Assembly: GCA_024641545.1 (NCBI GenBank)
Contig: JAHECW010000018.1
Location: 1 to 47,572 of the forward strand
Source: Acidobacteriota bacterium
GTDB lineage: Bacteria; Acidobacteriota; Thermoanaerobaculia; Thermoanaerobaculales; Sulfomarinibacteraceae
Length of the DNA: 47,572 nt
Reading direction: 5' to 3'
The position numbers and the translations under genes are program-made. The notes below the pieces were generated by a model, which made no database searches, was not told the DNA's origin, and saw nothing but the letters and a program-made list of their open reading frames with translations. Shown piece after piece: positions 23,026 to 30,957 of the stretch. Positions within the stretch are counted from its first letter, which is position 1. Every line of letters starts with the position of its first letter.

Positions 23026-24285
23026 ATGAAAATCCTCGTTCTCAACAGTGGATCGTCTTCGGTCAAATTCCAGGTCATCGAAACCGACCTCGAACGGATG
23101 AACGCACACCAGGATCAGACCCTCGCCACCGGTCTGGTGGAGAAGATCGGCCTCTCCGACTCCCGTCTCGTGCTCAAGGTTCCCGACCGCAAGGCCTATA
23201 CCGACTACCGCGAGATCCTCGAGCACCGCGCCGCCATCGACTGGGTGCTGCGCATCCTCGCCGATCCCGAGGTCGGCATCCTCGGCGAGGTCGCCGAGGT
23301 CGGCGCCGTCGGCCACCGCGTGGTCCACGGCGGCGAGGCCTTCGCCTCGTCGGTCATCATCACCCCCGATGTGGTGCAGCAGATCGAGGATTGCTCGGTG
23401 CTGGCGCCGCTCCACAACCCGCCCAATCTGCGCGGTTACTACGCGGCCCACGCCGCGCTTCCCGATGTCCCGCACATCGCGGTCTTCGACACCGCGTTTC
23501 ACCAGACCATGGCGCCCCATTCCTTTCTCTACGGCATCCCGTTCCAGCTCTACACCAAGCATGCTCTTCGCAAGTACGGCTTCCACGGCACCTCGCACCG
23601 CTATGTCGCCTTCCGCGGCAGCCAGATTCTGGGTTGGGAGAAGGACGAGAAGAAGCTCATCACGGTCCACCTCGGCAACGGCTGCTCGGCGGCCGCCATC
23701 GACCGCGGCAAATCGGTGGACACCTCCATGGGCTTCACCCCCCTCGAGGGCCTGCTCATGGGCACCCGCAGCGGCGACATGGACCCGGCGATCGTTCCCT
23801 GGCTCATGGCCATGGAGGAGATGACTCTCCATCAGGTCAACACCATGATGAACAAGCACTCCGGTCTCTACGGCATCTCCGGGGTTTCGTCGGATATGCG
23901 CGAGATCATCGAGGCGAGAGCCGGAGGACACCAGCGCGCCGATGTCGCGTTCCGGATGTTCTGCTACCGGGTCAAGAAGTACATCGGCGCCTACGCCGCC
24001 GCCATGGGCGGGGTCGATGCCGTCTTCTTCACCGGCGGCATCGGTGAGAACTCGCCGGAGGTCCGCGAATGGGCTCTCAGCGGTCTCGAGTACATGGGGA
24101 TCGAGCTCGACCGGCACATCAACGACGGCCTGCGCGGCGGCGAGGGTGAGATCTCGAGCGACGGTTCAAAGGTCAAGGCGCTCGTGGTGCCCACGAACGA
24201 AGAAAAGACCATCGCCCGCGACGTCGTCAGAGTGCTCAACGGCATCATGCCGAGCTGGGAACCGCCGGAAACGGTGAGTCCGTAG
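23026..24285 (+). CDS. ackA: Acetate kinase
   Basis: A 419-residue ASKHA-fold kinase interconverting acetate plus ATP and acetyl phosphate. Family motifs in order are NSGSSSVKF, GHRVVHGGEAF, HNPPNL, FDTAFHQTM, YGFHGTSHRYV, HLGNGCSAAAIDRGKSVDTSMGFTPLEG, GTRSGDMDP and FTGGIGENSPEVRE. It appears complete and active. GGAG lies about 7 nt upstream of the ATG. No phosphotransacetylase gene adjoins it. Pairing with a 3-hydroxyacyl-CoA dehydrogenase suggests a fermentative or acyl-phosphate branch, but butyrate kinase is less likely because the sequence is of the longer AckA type. A heptanucleotide repeat follows the gene. Confidence 0.95.
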   Translation: MKILVLNSGSSSVKFQVIETDLERMNAHQDQTLATGLVEKIGLSDSRLVLKVPDRKAYTDYREILEHRAAIDWVLRILADPEVGILGEVAEVGAVGHRVVHGGEAFASSVIITPDVVQQIEDCSVLAPLHNPPNLRGYYAAHAALPDVPHIAVFDTAFHQTMAPHSFLYGIPFQLYTKHALRKYGFHGTSHRYVAFRGSQILGWEKDEKKLITVHLGNGCSAAAIDRGKSVDTSMGFTPLEGLLMGTRSGDMDPAIVPWLMAMEEMTLHQVNTMMNKHSGLYGISGVSSDMREIIEARAGGHQRADVAFRMFCYRVKKYIGAYAAAMGGVDAVFFTGGIGENSPEVREWALSGLEYMGIELDRHINDGLRGGEGEISSDGSKVKALVVPTNEEKTIARDVVRVLNGIMPSWEPPETVSP

Positions 24286-24292
24286 TTTGGAA

Positions 24293-24355
24293 GTTAGACG
24301 TTAGACGTTAGACGTTAGATGTTAGACGTTAGACGTTAGACGTTAGACGTTAGAC
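24293..24355. repeat. GTTAGAC heptanucleotide tandem repeat
   Basis: Nine contiguous copies of GTTAGAC; the fourth is GTTAGAT. They sit between the convergent ackA and pgsA genes. About 30 nt further on, 24386-24399 reads GTCTCACGTCTAAC, the complement of two repeat units with one mismatch. It is followed by a CT-rich stretch of degenerate CTCAC/CTAAC units reaching pgsA. The RNA could fold into a long hairpin on either strand. The 7-nt period is not a multiple of 3 and the stretch is non-coding. Confidence 0.95.
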
Positions 24356-24427
24356 GCCGAGAGGATCTCAGCTCTCACTCCTCACGTCTCACGTCTAACC
24401 CCTCACCTCGAACCCCTAACTCCTCAC

Positions 24428-25108
24428 TCATCTCCGCCGATCGCCGTACTGGTCGATCTCGGTATCCTCGACCGCCCCGCCCAGCCGCGCCTGGCGTTCG
24501 GCCTCGATCGCCTGGCTCGAACGATAGATGTAGCTGAAGCCCGACGCGATCACCATGACGAACGAGGCGTAGAAGCAGGTCCGGAGAACCACGTCCGGGA
24601 TCGCCACCACGTTGGCCAGGAGAACCAGACTGACGGTGACGACGTGCATCACCGTCGTCAGCTTGCCGGCCCAGGTCGGAGGAAAACTCTTGATCCCCTC
24701 GAACATGTAGAAGACGAAGGCCATGAGCATGATGACAAAGTCGCGGAAGAGGGTCAGGATCGCGAGCCAGAGCGGGATCACCACCGCCTGACCGTGGGGA
24801 ACCGCGAGCGAGATGTAGGCGGCCGTCAGGAGGACCTTGTCGGCCAGCGGATCGAGCAGCGCCCCGATCCTCGAGCGGAGATCGAAGGTGCGGGCGATCC
24901 ACCCGTCGAGCACATCGGTGAAACCGGAGATGACGAAGATCCAGACCGCGAGCCGAAACTCGTGGGCAAAGACCGCCAGCACGAAGAACGGCACGATGGC
25001 CATCCGGAGCAGGGTCAGGAAATTGGGCAGCGTCAGCGGCCGCAGCTTCTCCTCGACGGTTGCTCGAATCCGCTCGCGACGTTCGGTTGAAACCACCCTG
25101 TTCTTCAT
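24428..25108 (-). CDS. pgsA: CDP-diacylglycerol-glycerol-3-phosphate 3-phosphatidyltransferase
   Basis: An integral membrane enzyme making phosphatidylglycerol phosphate, 226 residues. The CDP-alcohol phosphotransferase motif D-G-x2-A-R-x8-G-x3-D-x3-D is complete (Asp68, Gly69, Ala72, Arg73, Gly82, Asp86, Asp90) within VLDGWIARTFDLRSRIGALL and the following DPLADK. Five or six hydrophobic segments surround it. A soluble, charged N-terminal extension of about 25 residues and a hydrophilic C-terminal tail are slightly unusual. It starts 6 nt after the coaX stop, so the two form an operon. PgsA is the best fit; another CDP-alcohol transferase such as a cardiolipin synthase is possible. Confidence 0.88.
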   Translation of the reverse strand: MKNRVVSTERRERIRATVEEKLRPLTLPNFLTLLRMAIVPFFVLAVFAHEFRLAVWIFVISGFTDVLDGWIARTFDLRSRIGALLDPLADKVLLTAAYISLAVPHGQAVVIPLWLAILTLFRDFVIMLMAFVFYMFEGIKSFPPTWAGKLTTVMHVVTVSLVLLANVVAIPDVVLRTCFYASFVMVIASGFSYIYRSSQAIEAERQARLGGAVEDTEIDQYGDRRR

Positions 25109-25114
25109 GCGCGC

Positions 25115-25885
25115 CTATCTATTCTTCTCCCACAGCAGCCGCAGACCGTGCAGCGTCAGATCGCTTTCCACCACGTCGATGAGCGGGGCGTGCTCCGCGA
25201 AAACCGGCGCGAATCCACCGGTGGCGATCACCTTCGCGCTGCCGAGCTCGTCCAGAATCCGCCGAGTCACGCCCTGGATCAGACCCAGATAACCATAGAA
25301 GAGACCGGACTGGATGCTGTCGATGGTCCCCTTGCCGATCACCCGCGGCGGCGGCGCCATGGCGACCTGGGGCAACTTGGCGGTCTTGCCTCCCAACGCC
25401 TCAGCGGTGATCCCCGGGCCCGGCGCGATGACGCCGCCGAGATACTCGCCCGCCGCCGAAACGACCTCCCAGGTCACGGCGGTGCCGAAGTCGATGACCA
25501 CGCACGGGCCGCCGTGTTCGGCATAGGCCGCGACCGCGTCGCAGAGACGGTCCGCACCCAGTTCCTGAGGAGCCTCGACCCTGAGGGGCATCCCGGTCTT
25601 GATGCCGGGTTCGACAAAGAACGGCGTCTGGTCGAGATACCGCCGAACGCCTTCGCGCAGCCTCGGATCCATCGGCGGCACCACCGAGGCGACCGCAACC
25701 CCGATGAGATCGGCCGGCGAGACCTTTTCCCACTGGAGAAGCTGACGCAGCCACATGCCGATTTCGTCGGCGGTTCGATCCGCGTGCGTCGTGAGCCGCC
25801 AGTGGCCGCGCAGCTCGTCGCCCGCGAAAAGACCGACGACGGTGTTGGTATTGCCCACGTCCACGGCCAGCAGCAGGTCGCTCAC
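25115..25885 (-). CDS. coaX: Type III pantothenate kinase
   Basis: The first enzyme of coenzyme A synthesis, phosphorylating pantothenate; 256 residues of the ASKHA fold. Type III motifs are LLLAVDVGNTNTVVGLF, ELGADRLCDAVAAYA, VVIDFGTAVTWEVV and LGGVIAPG. GTG at 25885 is chosen as start: GGAGGA lies 6 nt upstream and the protein then begins directly with the conserved strand. An ATG at 25906 would add seven residues and leave the ribosome site inside the gene. Type III kinases need a monovalent cation and are not inhibited by CoA. It is the first gene of a pair with pgsA. Confidence 0.94.
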   Translation of the reverse strand: MSDLLLAVDVGNTNTVVGLFAGDELRGHWRLTTHADRTADEIGMWLRQLLQWEKVSPADLIGVAVASVVPPMDPRLREGVRRYLDQTPFFVEPGIKTGMPLRVEAPQELGADRLCDAVAAYAEHGGPCVVIDFGTAVTWEVVSAAGEYLGGVIAPGPGITAEALGGKTAKLPQVAMAPPPRVIGKGTIDSIQSGLFYGYLGLIQGVTRRILDELGSAKVIATGGFAPVFAEHAPLIDVVESDLTLHGLRLLWEKNR

Positions 25886-25977
25886 GATGCTTCCTCCAGA
25901 TGCCAAACCCGGGATCCCTGAGTCCGGCTACAATGCCGAGGGCCTGCTCGAAAGATCACGGTAGGCGGGTATTCTAT

Positions 25978-26811
25978 ATGAACGACATCAACGTGTTCAC
26001 GATCGATGCGGCAAACGGCCCGGTCTCGGGATTCGAGGTCGGAAACGGGCCGCCGGTGGTCCTCATCGCCGGTCTCGGATCAACGACTCGAATCTGGGGA
26101 GATCTCCCGGCGGTCATGGGCCGTCGCTTCCGGGTCATCGTCGTCGACAACCGCGGCGTCGGTGGTTCGGCCGGCGGCGGTCGATTCACCCTGCGCGGCG
26201 CCGCCGAGGACCTCGAGGCCGTTCTTGATGCGCGGGAGGTGCGGCGCGCGGCCCTCCTCGGCGCCAGCATGGGTGGCGTCGTCGCCCTGACCACGGCGCT
26301 GGCGATTCCCCATCGGGTCTCCCGGCTCGTGGTCGTTTCATCCGCAGCGAGGCTGTCGATCCACGGACGACGATTGCTCGAGGTCCTCCAGGACCTGCTC
26401 CTCTACGCACCCCCCGACCGCGCCGGCGCCGCGCTTATGACCCTGGCGTTTTCTCCGTCCTTTCACGAGCGTTTCGCCCGATTCATCGAAAACGCGGACC
26501 GTCTCTACGGCCCCGAAGATTCCGACCTGCCGGGCATCCTGCTTCAGCTCGACCACCTTCTCCGCGGCTGGGATCTCCGCGGCGGTCTGCCTTCCATCGA
26601 CGTTCCGACCCTGGTGCTGTGCGGCGACCGCGACCCCGTGGTCGCGCCCGAGGACACCGCCGAACTCGCCGGGCTCATCCCCGGAGCCGAGCTCGTTCGG
26701 GTTCCCGGCGCCGCCCACTCGGTGCTCGCCGAGGGCGGCGAGGCGACGCTCGAGCGGGTGCTCGCCTTCTTGATCGAGGACGAAGAACCGGTTACGACCG
26801 CGTTCGTATAG
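25978..26811 (+). CDS. Alpha/beta hydrolase
   Basis: A 277-residue alpha/beta-fold hydrolase. The oxyanion region is PVVLIAGLGSTTRIW, the acid-turn strand is VVDNRGVGGSAG, and the nucleophile elbow GASMGG contains Ser97. The catalytic Asp lies in LVLCGDRDPVVAPED and the His in PGAAHSVLAEGG. It resembles small esterases, lactonases and 3-oxoadipate enol-lactonase-like proteins; the substrate is unknown. The ATG at 25978 is preferred because the conserved strand begins soon after; an upstream in-frame start at 25900 would overlap the coaX 5' end. It is divergent from coaX. Confidence 0.85.
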   Translation: MNDINVFTIDAANGPVSGFEVGNGPPVVLIAGLGSTTRIWGDLPAVMGRRFRVIVVDNRGVGGSAGGGRFTLRGAAEDLEAVLDAREVRRAALLGASMGGVVALTTALAIPHRVSRLVVVSSAARLSIHGRRLLEVLQDLLLYAPPDRAGAALMTLAFSPSFHERFARFIENADRLYGPEDSDLPGILLQLDHLLRGWDLRGGLPSIDVPTLVLCGDRDPVVAPEDTAELAGLIPGAELVRVPGAAHSVLAEGGEATLERVLAFLIEDEEPVTTAFV

Positions 26812-26832
26812 ACTGACACCCCGTTTGTTCGA

Positions 26833-26849
26833 GCCCCGGATTCCGGGGC
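26833..26849 (+). other. Short perfect hairpin between hydrolase and M16 protease genes
   Basis: GCCCCGG and CCGGGGC pair perfectly around a 3-nt loop. The hairpin sits 21 nt after the hydrolase stop and 66 nt before the protease start. No T tract follows, so it may be a weak terminator, an mRNA-stabilising structure or chance. Confidence 0.35.
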
Positions 26850-26914
26850 GCAACCAAGATTCGAGTAACAGGATGTGCAGTGGCACCTCAACTGAAACCC
26901 GAAAGGACACAACC

Positions 26915-28684
26915 ATGATCCTCCGACGCGCGTCGTTCGTCGCCGGGCTCGTCGCCCTGGTTCTGCTCACCGGTTCAGCACTCCAGGCTCAGGAGGCCAA
27001 CGTACCGGTCACCGAGATCACCCTGGAAAACGGGATGAAGCTGCTCCTGGTCGAGCGCCACGAGTCCCCCCGGGTCGCGGCCGGGTGGGCCGCCCACGCC
27101 GGCTCGGTCAACGAGGAGTCCGGCGTCACCGGCATCGCCCACCTCTTCGAGCACATGATGTTCAAGGGCACCACGACCATCGGGACCACCGACCACAAGG
27201 CCGAGATGGCGATCATGGCGCAGCTCGATCAGATCAGATCCGAGATGGATGTCGAGTACACCGCGCTTCGCGAGGCCAAACGGCGCGGCGAGGTCACCGG
27301 GAGCATCTATCTGCCCGAGAACCAGACCCCGCGCCTGGCCGAGCTCCGCGAGAAGATGAAGGAGCTTCAGGAGGCGCAGCGGAAGTACATCGTCAATAAC
27401 GAGTACGACAAAATCTACACCAATCAGGGGGCGACCGGGCTCAACGCCGGCACCAACAACGACGCCACCGTCTATTTCATCGATGTCCCTTCCAACCGGC
27501 TCGAGCTCTGGTTCTGGATGGAATCAGACCGGCTGCTCAACGCCGTTTTCCGTGAGTTCTACTCCGAACGCGATGTGGTCCGCGAGGAGCGCAGGATGCG
27601 GGTCGAGTCCAACCCCACCGCCAAGTACGAGGAGCAGTTCGACTTCATGTTCTGGGGTTCGCTCCCATACCACCACCCGGTCGTCGGCTGGCCGTCGGAT
27701 GTCGAGTCCATCAACCGCGCCCAGGCGGAGCACTTCTTCTCGACGTTCTACGCCCCGAACAACATCACCGCCGCGCTGGTGGGCGACTTCCAAACCGACG
27801 AGGCCGTCGCGTTGGCGAAGAAGTACTTCGGCCGCATCCCCCGCGGCGAGAACGACCCCCCGGAGATCGTCACCGAGGAGATCGAACAGCTCCAGGAGCG
27901 CCGGATGACCGCGACCGCGGACACCAACCCGTCGGTCCAGATCCGCTGGCACGCGGTGCCCTTCGTCCACCGCGACAGCTTCGCCCTCGATGTCATGACC
28001 GACATTCTCAGCGGCCGCACCGGCCGACTCTACAAGGCGTTGGTGGAGGGCGAGGCCATCGCGACCGGAGAGCCCTACGCCTTCTTCTCGGCGAACAAGT
28101 ACGCCGGCAGCCTCGAGGTCGGCGCCGAACTCGCCGACGGGGTGAGCCACGAGCGGGCCGAAGCCGCCCTGCTCGCCGAACTCGAGCTGCTCAAGAAGCA
28201 GCCGGTTGCCGAACGCGAGCTCGCCAAGGTCAAGAACCAGAGTCTCGCCAACTCCTTCCGGCGGCTCCAGTCGAACTTCTACCTCCTGCTCCAACTTCTC
28301 TTCTACGACGTGCTCGGCGATTGGCAATACCTCAACACCTCGTCCGCCGCGATCCAGGCGGTGACCGCCGACGACGTCATGCGCGTCGCCAACACCTACT
28401 TCCCCGAGACCGGCAAGAACGTGCTCTGGTATTTCCGGAAGGAGGGAGCCGAAGAGGACCCCGAGCTCGCAGCCCTCTCGGGTCAGGCGAAAACGATGGC
28501 CAAACAGGCCATCGCCGAAATCAACCAAACCACCGACCCGGCCGAACTCCAGGGCATGCTGGCCCAGATCCAATCCATGAAGAGCCAGGCGCCGCCGGAG
28601 TTTCAAGCCGCATTGGAGCTGATCGCCCAACGAGCGCAGGAGCGGATCACCGCTCTCGCCGAGGGCATCGGGGAGGAGGAGTGA
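26915..28684 (+). CDS. M16 family zinc protease, catalytic member
   Basis: A 589-residue exported insulinase-family peptidase. The signal peptide covers about residues 1-26 (MILRRASFVAGLVALVLLTG...). The inverted zinc motif HLFEH (His76, Glu79, His80) and the later ligand region RDVVREERRMRVESNP are both present. It includes an unusual helical stretch near residues 95-150 between the zinc motif and the GTNNDATVYF strand, and a C-terminal helical tail. AAAGGA lies 8 nt before the ATG. It is followed after 1 nt by a second M16 gene. This catalytic/non-catalytic pairing matches bacterial M16B heterodimers and mitochondrial processing peptidase. Confidence 0.93.
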   Translation: MILRRASFVAGLVALVLLTGSALQAQEANVPVTEITLENGMKLLLVERHESPRVAAGWAAHAGSVNEESGVTGIAHLFEHMMFKGTTTIGTTDHKAEMAIMAQLDQIRSEMDVEYTALREAKRRGEVTGSIYLPENQTPRLAELREKMKELQEAQRKYIVNNEYDKIYTNQGATGLNAGTNNDATVYFIDVPSNRLELWFWMESDRLLNAVFREFYSERDVVREERRMRVESNPTAKYEEQFDFMFWGSLPYHHPVVGWPSDVESINRAQAEHFFSTFYAPNNITAALVGDFQTDEAVALAKKYFGRIPRGENDPPEIVTEEIEQLQERRMTATADTNPSVQIRWHAVPFVHRDSFALDVMTDILSGRTGRLYKALVEGEAIATGEPYAFFSANKYAGSLEVGAELADGVSHERAEAALLAELELLKKQPVAERELAKVKNQSLANSFRRLQSNFYLLLQLLFYDVLGDWQYLNTSSAAIQAVTADDVMRVANTYFPETGKNVLWYFRKEGAEEDPELAALSGQAKTMAKQAIAEINQTTDPAELQGMLAQIQSMKSQAPPEFQAALELIAQRAQERITALAEGIGEEE

Positions 28685-28685
28685 C

Positions 28686-30164
28686 ATGCGACACCCACTG
28701 ATTCTCACCATCGTCTGTGTTCTCGCCCTCGCCGGGCTCGCCTGGGCCGACAGCGAGATTCCGAAGCGGCCCGAGGAACTCGTCTTCGGCACCATCGACT
28801 GGAACATCCCCGATGCCGCCGGGCTCCGATCAGAGCTCAGCAACGGTACTCCGGTCTACGCCATGCCCGACCGTCAGTTCCCGCTTGTCAGCATCGCCGT
28901 CTATTTCCGCGGCGGCAGCTACCTGGTTCCGGTGGGTCAGGAGGGGCTCTCGACCCTGGCCGACGAAGTCTGGCGCACCGGCGGCGCCGGTGAACTCAGC
29001 GCCGGCGAACTCGACGAAGAGCTCGATTTCCTGGCAGCTGTCTTGCGCACCAACATCGGTGACGTCACCGGCTCGGTGAGCCTCAACGTGCTGTCCAAGG
29101 ATCTCGAGGCCGCCATGGCTCTGATGATGGACGTCCTGACCAAACCTCGCTTTCAGGAGGATCGTTTCGCCAAGGCCAAGGACGACCTCATCCAGGGGAT
29201 GAAGACCCGCAACGACAACATCGCCGGGATCGAGGGGCGGGAGTGGAATCGGCTCATCTATGGCGACGACTTCTTCCTCAACCGGCTCCCGACCAAATCA
29301 TCGGTCGACGCGATCACGGCCGAACAGGCCAAGAGCTTCGCCACGTCCCTCGTCCGGGCCGACAACATCATCGTCGCGGTCTCGGGAGATTTCGAGCCGG
29401 CCGCGATCACGGCCCTGTTGGAGCGGACCATCGGCACCCTGCCCAAGCTCGAGCAACCTCTGCCCGCGATTCCCCAGCCGGATCACACCCCCGCGCCCGG
29501 GGTCTACGTGGTCAACAAGGAGGATGTCAACCAGGGCCGCGTGAGCTATGGTCACATCGGCTACCGGCTCGGCGATCCCGATGAGTTCGCGCTGATGATC
29601 GGCAACGACATCCTCGGCGGCGGCGGCTTCACCGCGAGAATGATGAAGACCATCCGCTCCGACGAGGGCCTCGCCTACGGCGCCTACTCGAGCATGGGAT
29701 TCCCCACCAGCTACCCCGGGACCTTCCGGGCCCTCTTCCAGTCCAAGTCGTCCACCTGCGCCTATGCCGCCGAGCTCGGGTTCAAGATCATCAACGAGAT
29801 GCGCGCCGACAAGGTGACCGAGGAGGAGTTGACGGTTTCGAAAAACCAGTTCATCGAGACCTTCCCGAAGAGCTTCGCTTCGGCGGCCCAGACGGTTTCG
29901 GTTTTTGCCGTCGACGAACTCCTCGGCCGGTCGCACGACTACTGGATGACCTACCGCGACCATGTGACGGCGGTGAACGCCGAGGCCGTCAAGAAAGCCT
30001 TCGTGGCCAAAATCCAACCGGAGAAGATGATCGTCCTCGTAGTGGGCAACATCGCCGAGATCATGGCGGGGCACCCCGAGCATGACGCGAACTTCGCCGA
30101 GTTCGGCCCGATCACCAAGCTCCCGCTGCGCGACCCGATGACGCTGGAGCCCATCGCCGAATAG
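28686..30164 (+). CDS. M16 family protease-like partner lacking the zinc motif
   Basis: A 492-residue exported partner of the upstream protease. The signal peptide is MRHPLILTIVCVLALAGLAWA. The position of HxxEH reads GLSTLADEV, so no zinc site is present. The conserved Arg/Tyr substrate-binding pair is retained in FTARMMKTIRSDEGLAYGAYSS. In M16B pairs the non-catalytic subunit supplies this Arg/Tyr pair and shapes the chamber. GAGGAGGA precedes the start, which follows the upstream stop by one base. A strong terminator follows the gene. Assignment as the regulatory half of a heterodimer is by family analogy. Confidence 0.92.
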   Translation: MRHPLILTIVCVLALAGLAWADSEIPKRPEELVFGTIDWNIPDAAGLRSELSNGTPVYAMPDRQFPLVSIAVYFRGGSYLVPVGQEGLSTLADEVWRTGGAGELSAGELDEELDFLAAVLRTNIGDVTGSVSLNVLSKDLEAAMALMMDVLTKPRFQEDRFAKAKDDLIQGMKTRNDNIAGIEGREWNRLIYGDDFFLNRLPTKSSVDAITAEQAKSFATSLVRADNIIVAVSGDFEPAAITALLERTIGTLPKLEQPLPAIPQPDHTPAPGVYVVNKEDVNQGRVSYGHIGYRLGDPDEFALMIGNDILGGGGFTARMMKTIRSDEGLAYGAYSSMGFPTSYPGTFRALFQSKSSTCAYAAELGFKIINEMRADKVTEEELTVSKNQFIETFPKSFASAAQTVSVFAVDELLGRSHDYWMTYRDHVTAVNAEAVKKAFVAKIQPEKMIVLVVGNIAEIMAGHPEHDANFAEFGPITKLPLRDPMTLEPIAE

Positions 30165-30186
30165 ATCGATCGGTTCTTCGAACCGC

Positions 30187-30216
30187 GAGCCCGGGCCGAC
30201 GCCCGGGCTCGTTTTT
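30187..30216 (+). terminator. Rho-independent terminator of the M16 operon
   Basis: GAGCCCGGGC (30187-30196) pairs perfectly with GCCCGGGCTC (30201-30210) around CGAC and is followed by GTTTTTC. It lies 22 nt after the second protease stop. Confidence 0.9.
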
Positions 30217-30468
30217 CGTCCCCTCTCCGCGCCCGTGCCCCCGGCCCTCGATTCCCCTTCCCCGCTCCCCCTTCCAAAAACCATCATCCGCAGGCTCACC
30301 GGCGACGACCTTCGGTGATTCCATCTTCGCCGTTTTGTCGTCTGTACCCATTGGATCGGCCGGAGACGGCGCGCTGCCTCGGACGAAGGATCGATCGACG
30401 CCGGCCGGACTGCGGCGCGGCATCCGTTCATTGGACGGCGAGGGCGCACCACCGAAAAGGAGCATCAG
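30217..30468. other. Intergenic gap before the CSLREAI remnant
   Basis: Beyond the terminator I see no gene in this stretch. It is C-rich at first (30220-30275) and more mixed later. The only clear signal is AAAAGGAG at 30455-30462, the ribosome site of the following gene. No promoter could be placed with confidence. Confidence 0.45.
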
Positions 30469-30957
30469 ATGGGCTCCCGCGAAAGTCACGGTTCGATTTC
30501 AACCGCCATCCTCACCGCGATCCGCGGCAAAAGATCCCGGTTCATCGTTTGCGGGGTTGCCGTCGCCCTCCTGTGCTGGCTGCCCGCTCGGCCGCTGATT
30601 GCCGCGGTGTTCACGGTGGACAGTACGATCGACGCGACGGACGCCGTCCCCGGCGACGGCCTGTGCGACAACGGGACCCGCGACATCGGGCGCTGCAGCC
30701 TGCGCGAAGCGATCCTCGCCTCCAACGCCACGAGCACCGTCATCGACACCATCGCCTTCGACATCGCGGGCGCTGGTCCGCACCTCATCTTCGACAATCA
30801 GTCGCTCGCGATCGATCTCGGCACCGACGGCGTCACCGCCAACGACCCCGGCGACGGCGACGCCGGCGCCAACGGCGCCGATCCGGCGCCTGTCACGTTT
30901 TTTCAACCGGCCCTTCTTCGACCCACTTCACCTCTCTCCATCCCTGAACCGAGTTGA
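30469..30957 (+). pseudogene. Truncated CSLREAI-domain secreted protein gene
   Basis: The 162-residue frame starts with a good ribosome site (AAAAGGAG, 6 nt before ATG) and a long signal peptide (RFIVCGVAVALLCWLPARPL). It then has the CSLREA domain: FTVDSTIDATDAVPGDGLCD and RCSLREAILASNA. Full-length proteins of this type run hundreds to thousands of residues with parallel beta-helix repeats. Here DTIAFDIAGAGPH jumps directly to IDLGTDGVTANDPGDGDAGANG, a segment normally found far downstream, after the repeats. The frame then runs antisense over the end of the pabB-pabC gene. An internal deletion plus C-terminal loss is inferred. The remnant could still make a short secreted peptide. Confidence 0.65.

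Noticed and set aside
24293-24355. GTTAGAC array as a CRISPR
   Set aside because: The repeats are 7 nt and contiguous with no spacers, and no cas gene is present.
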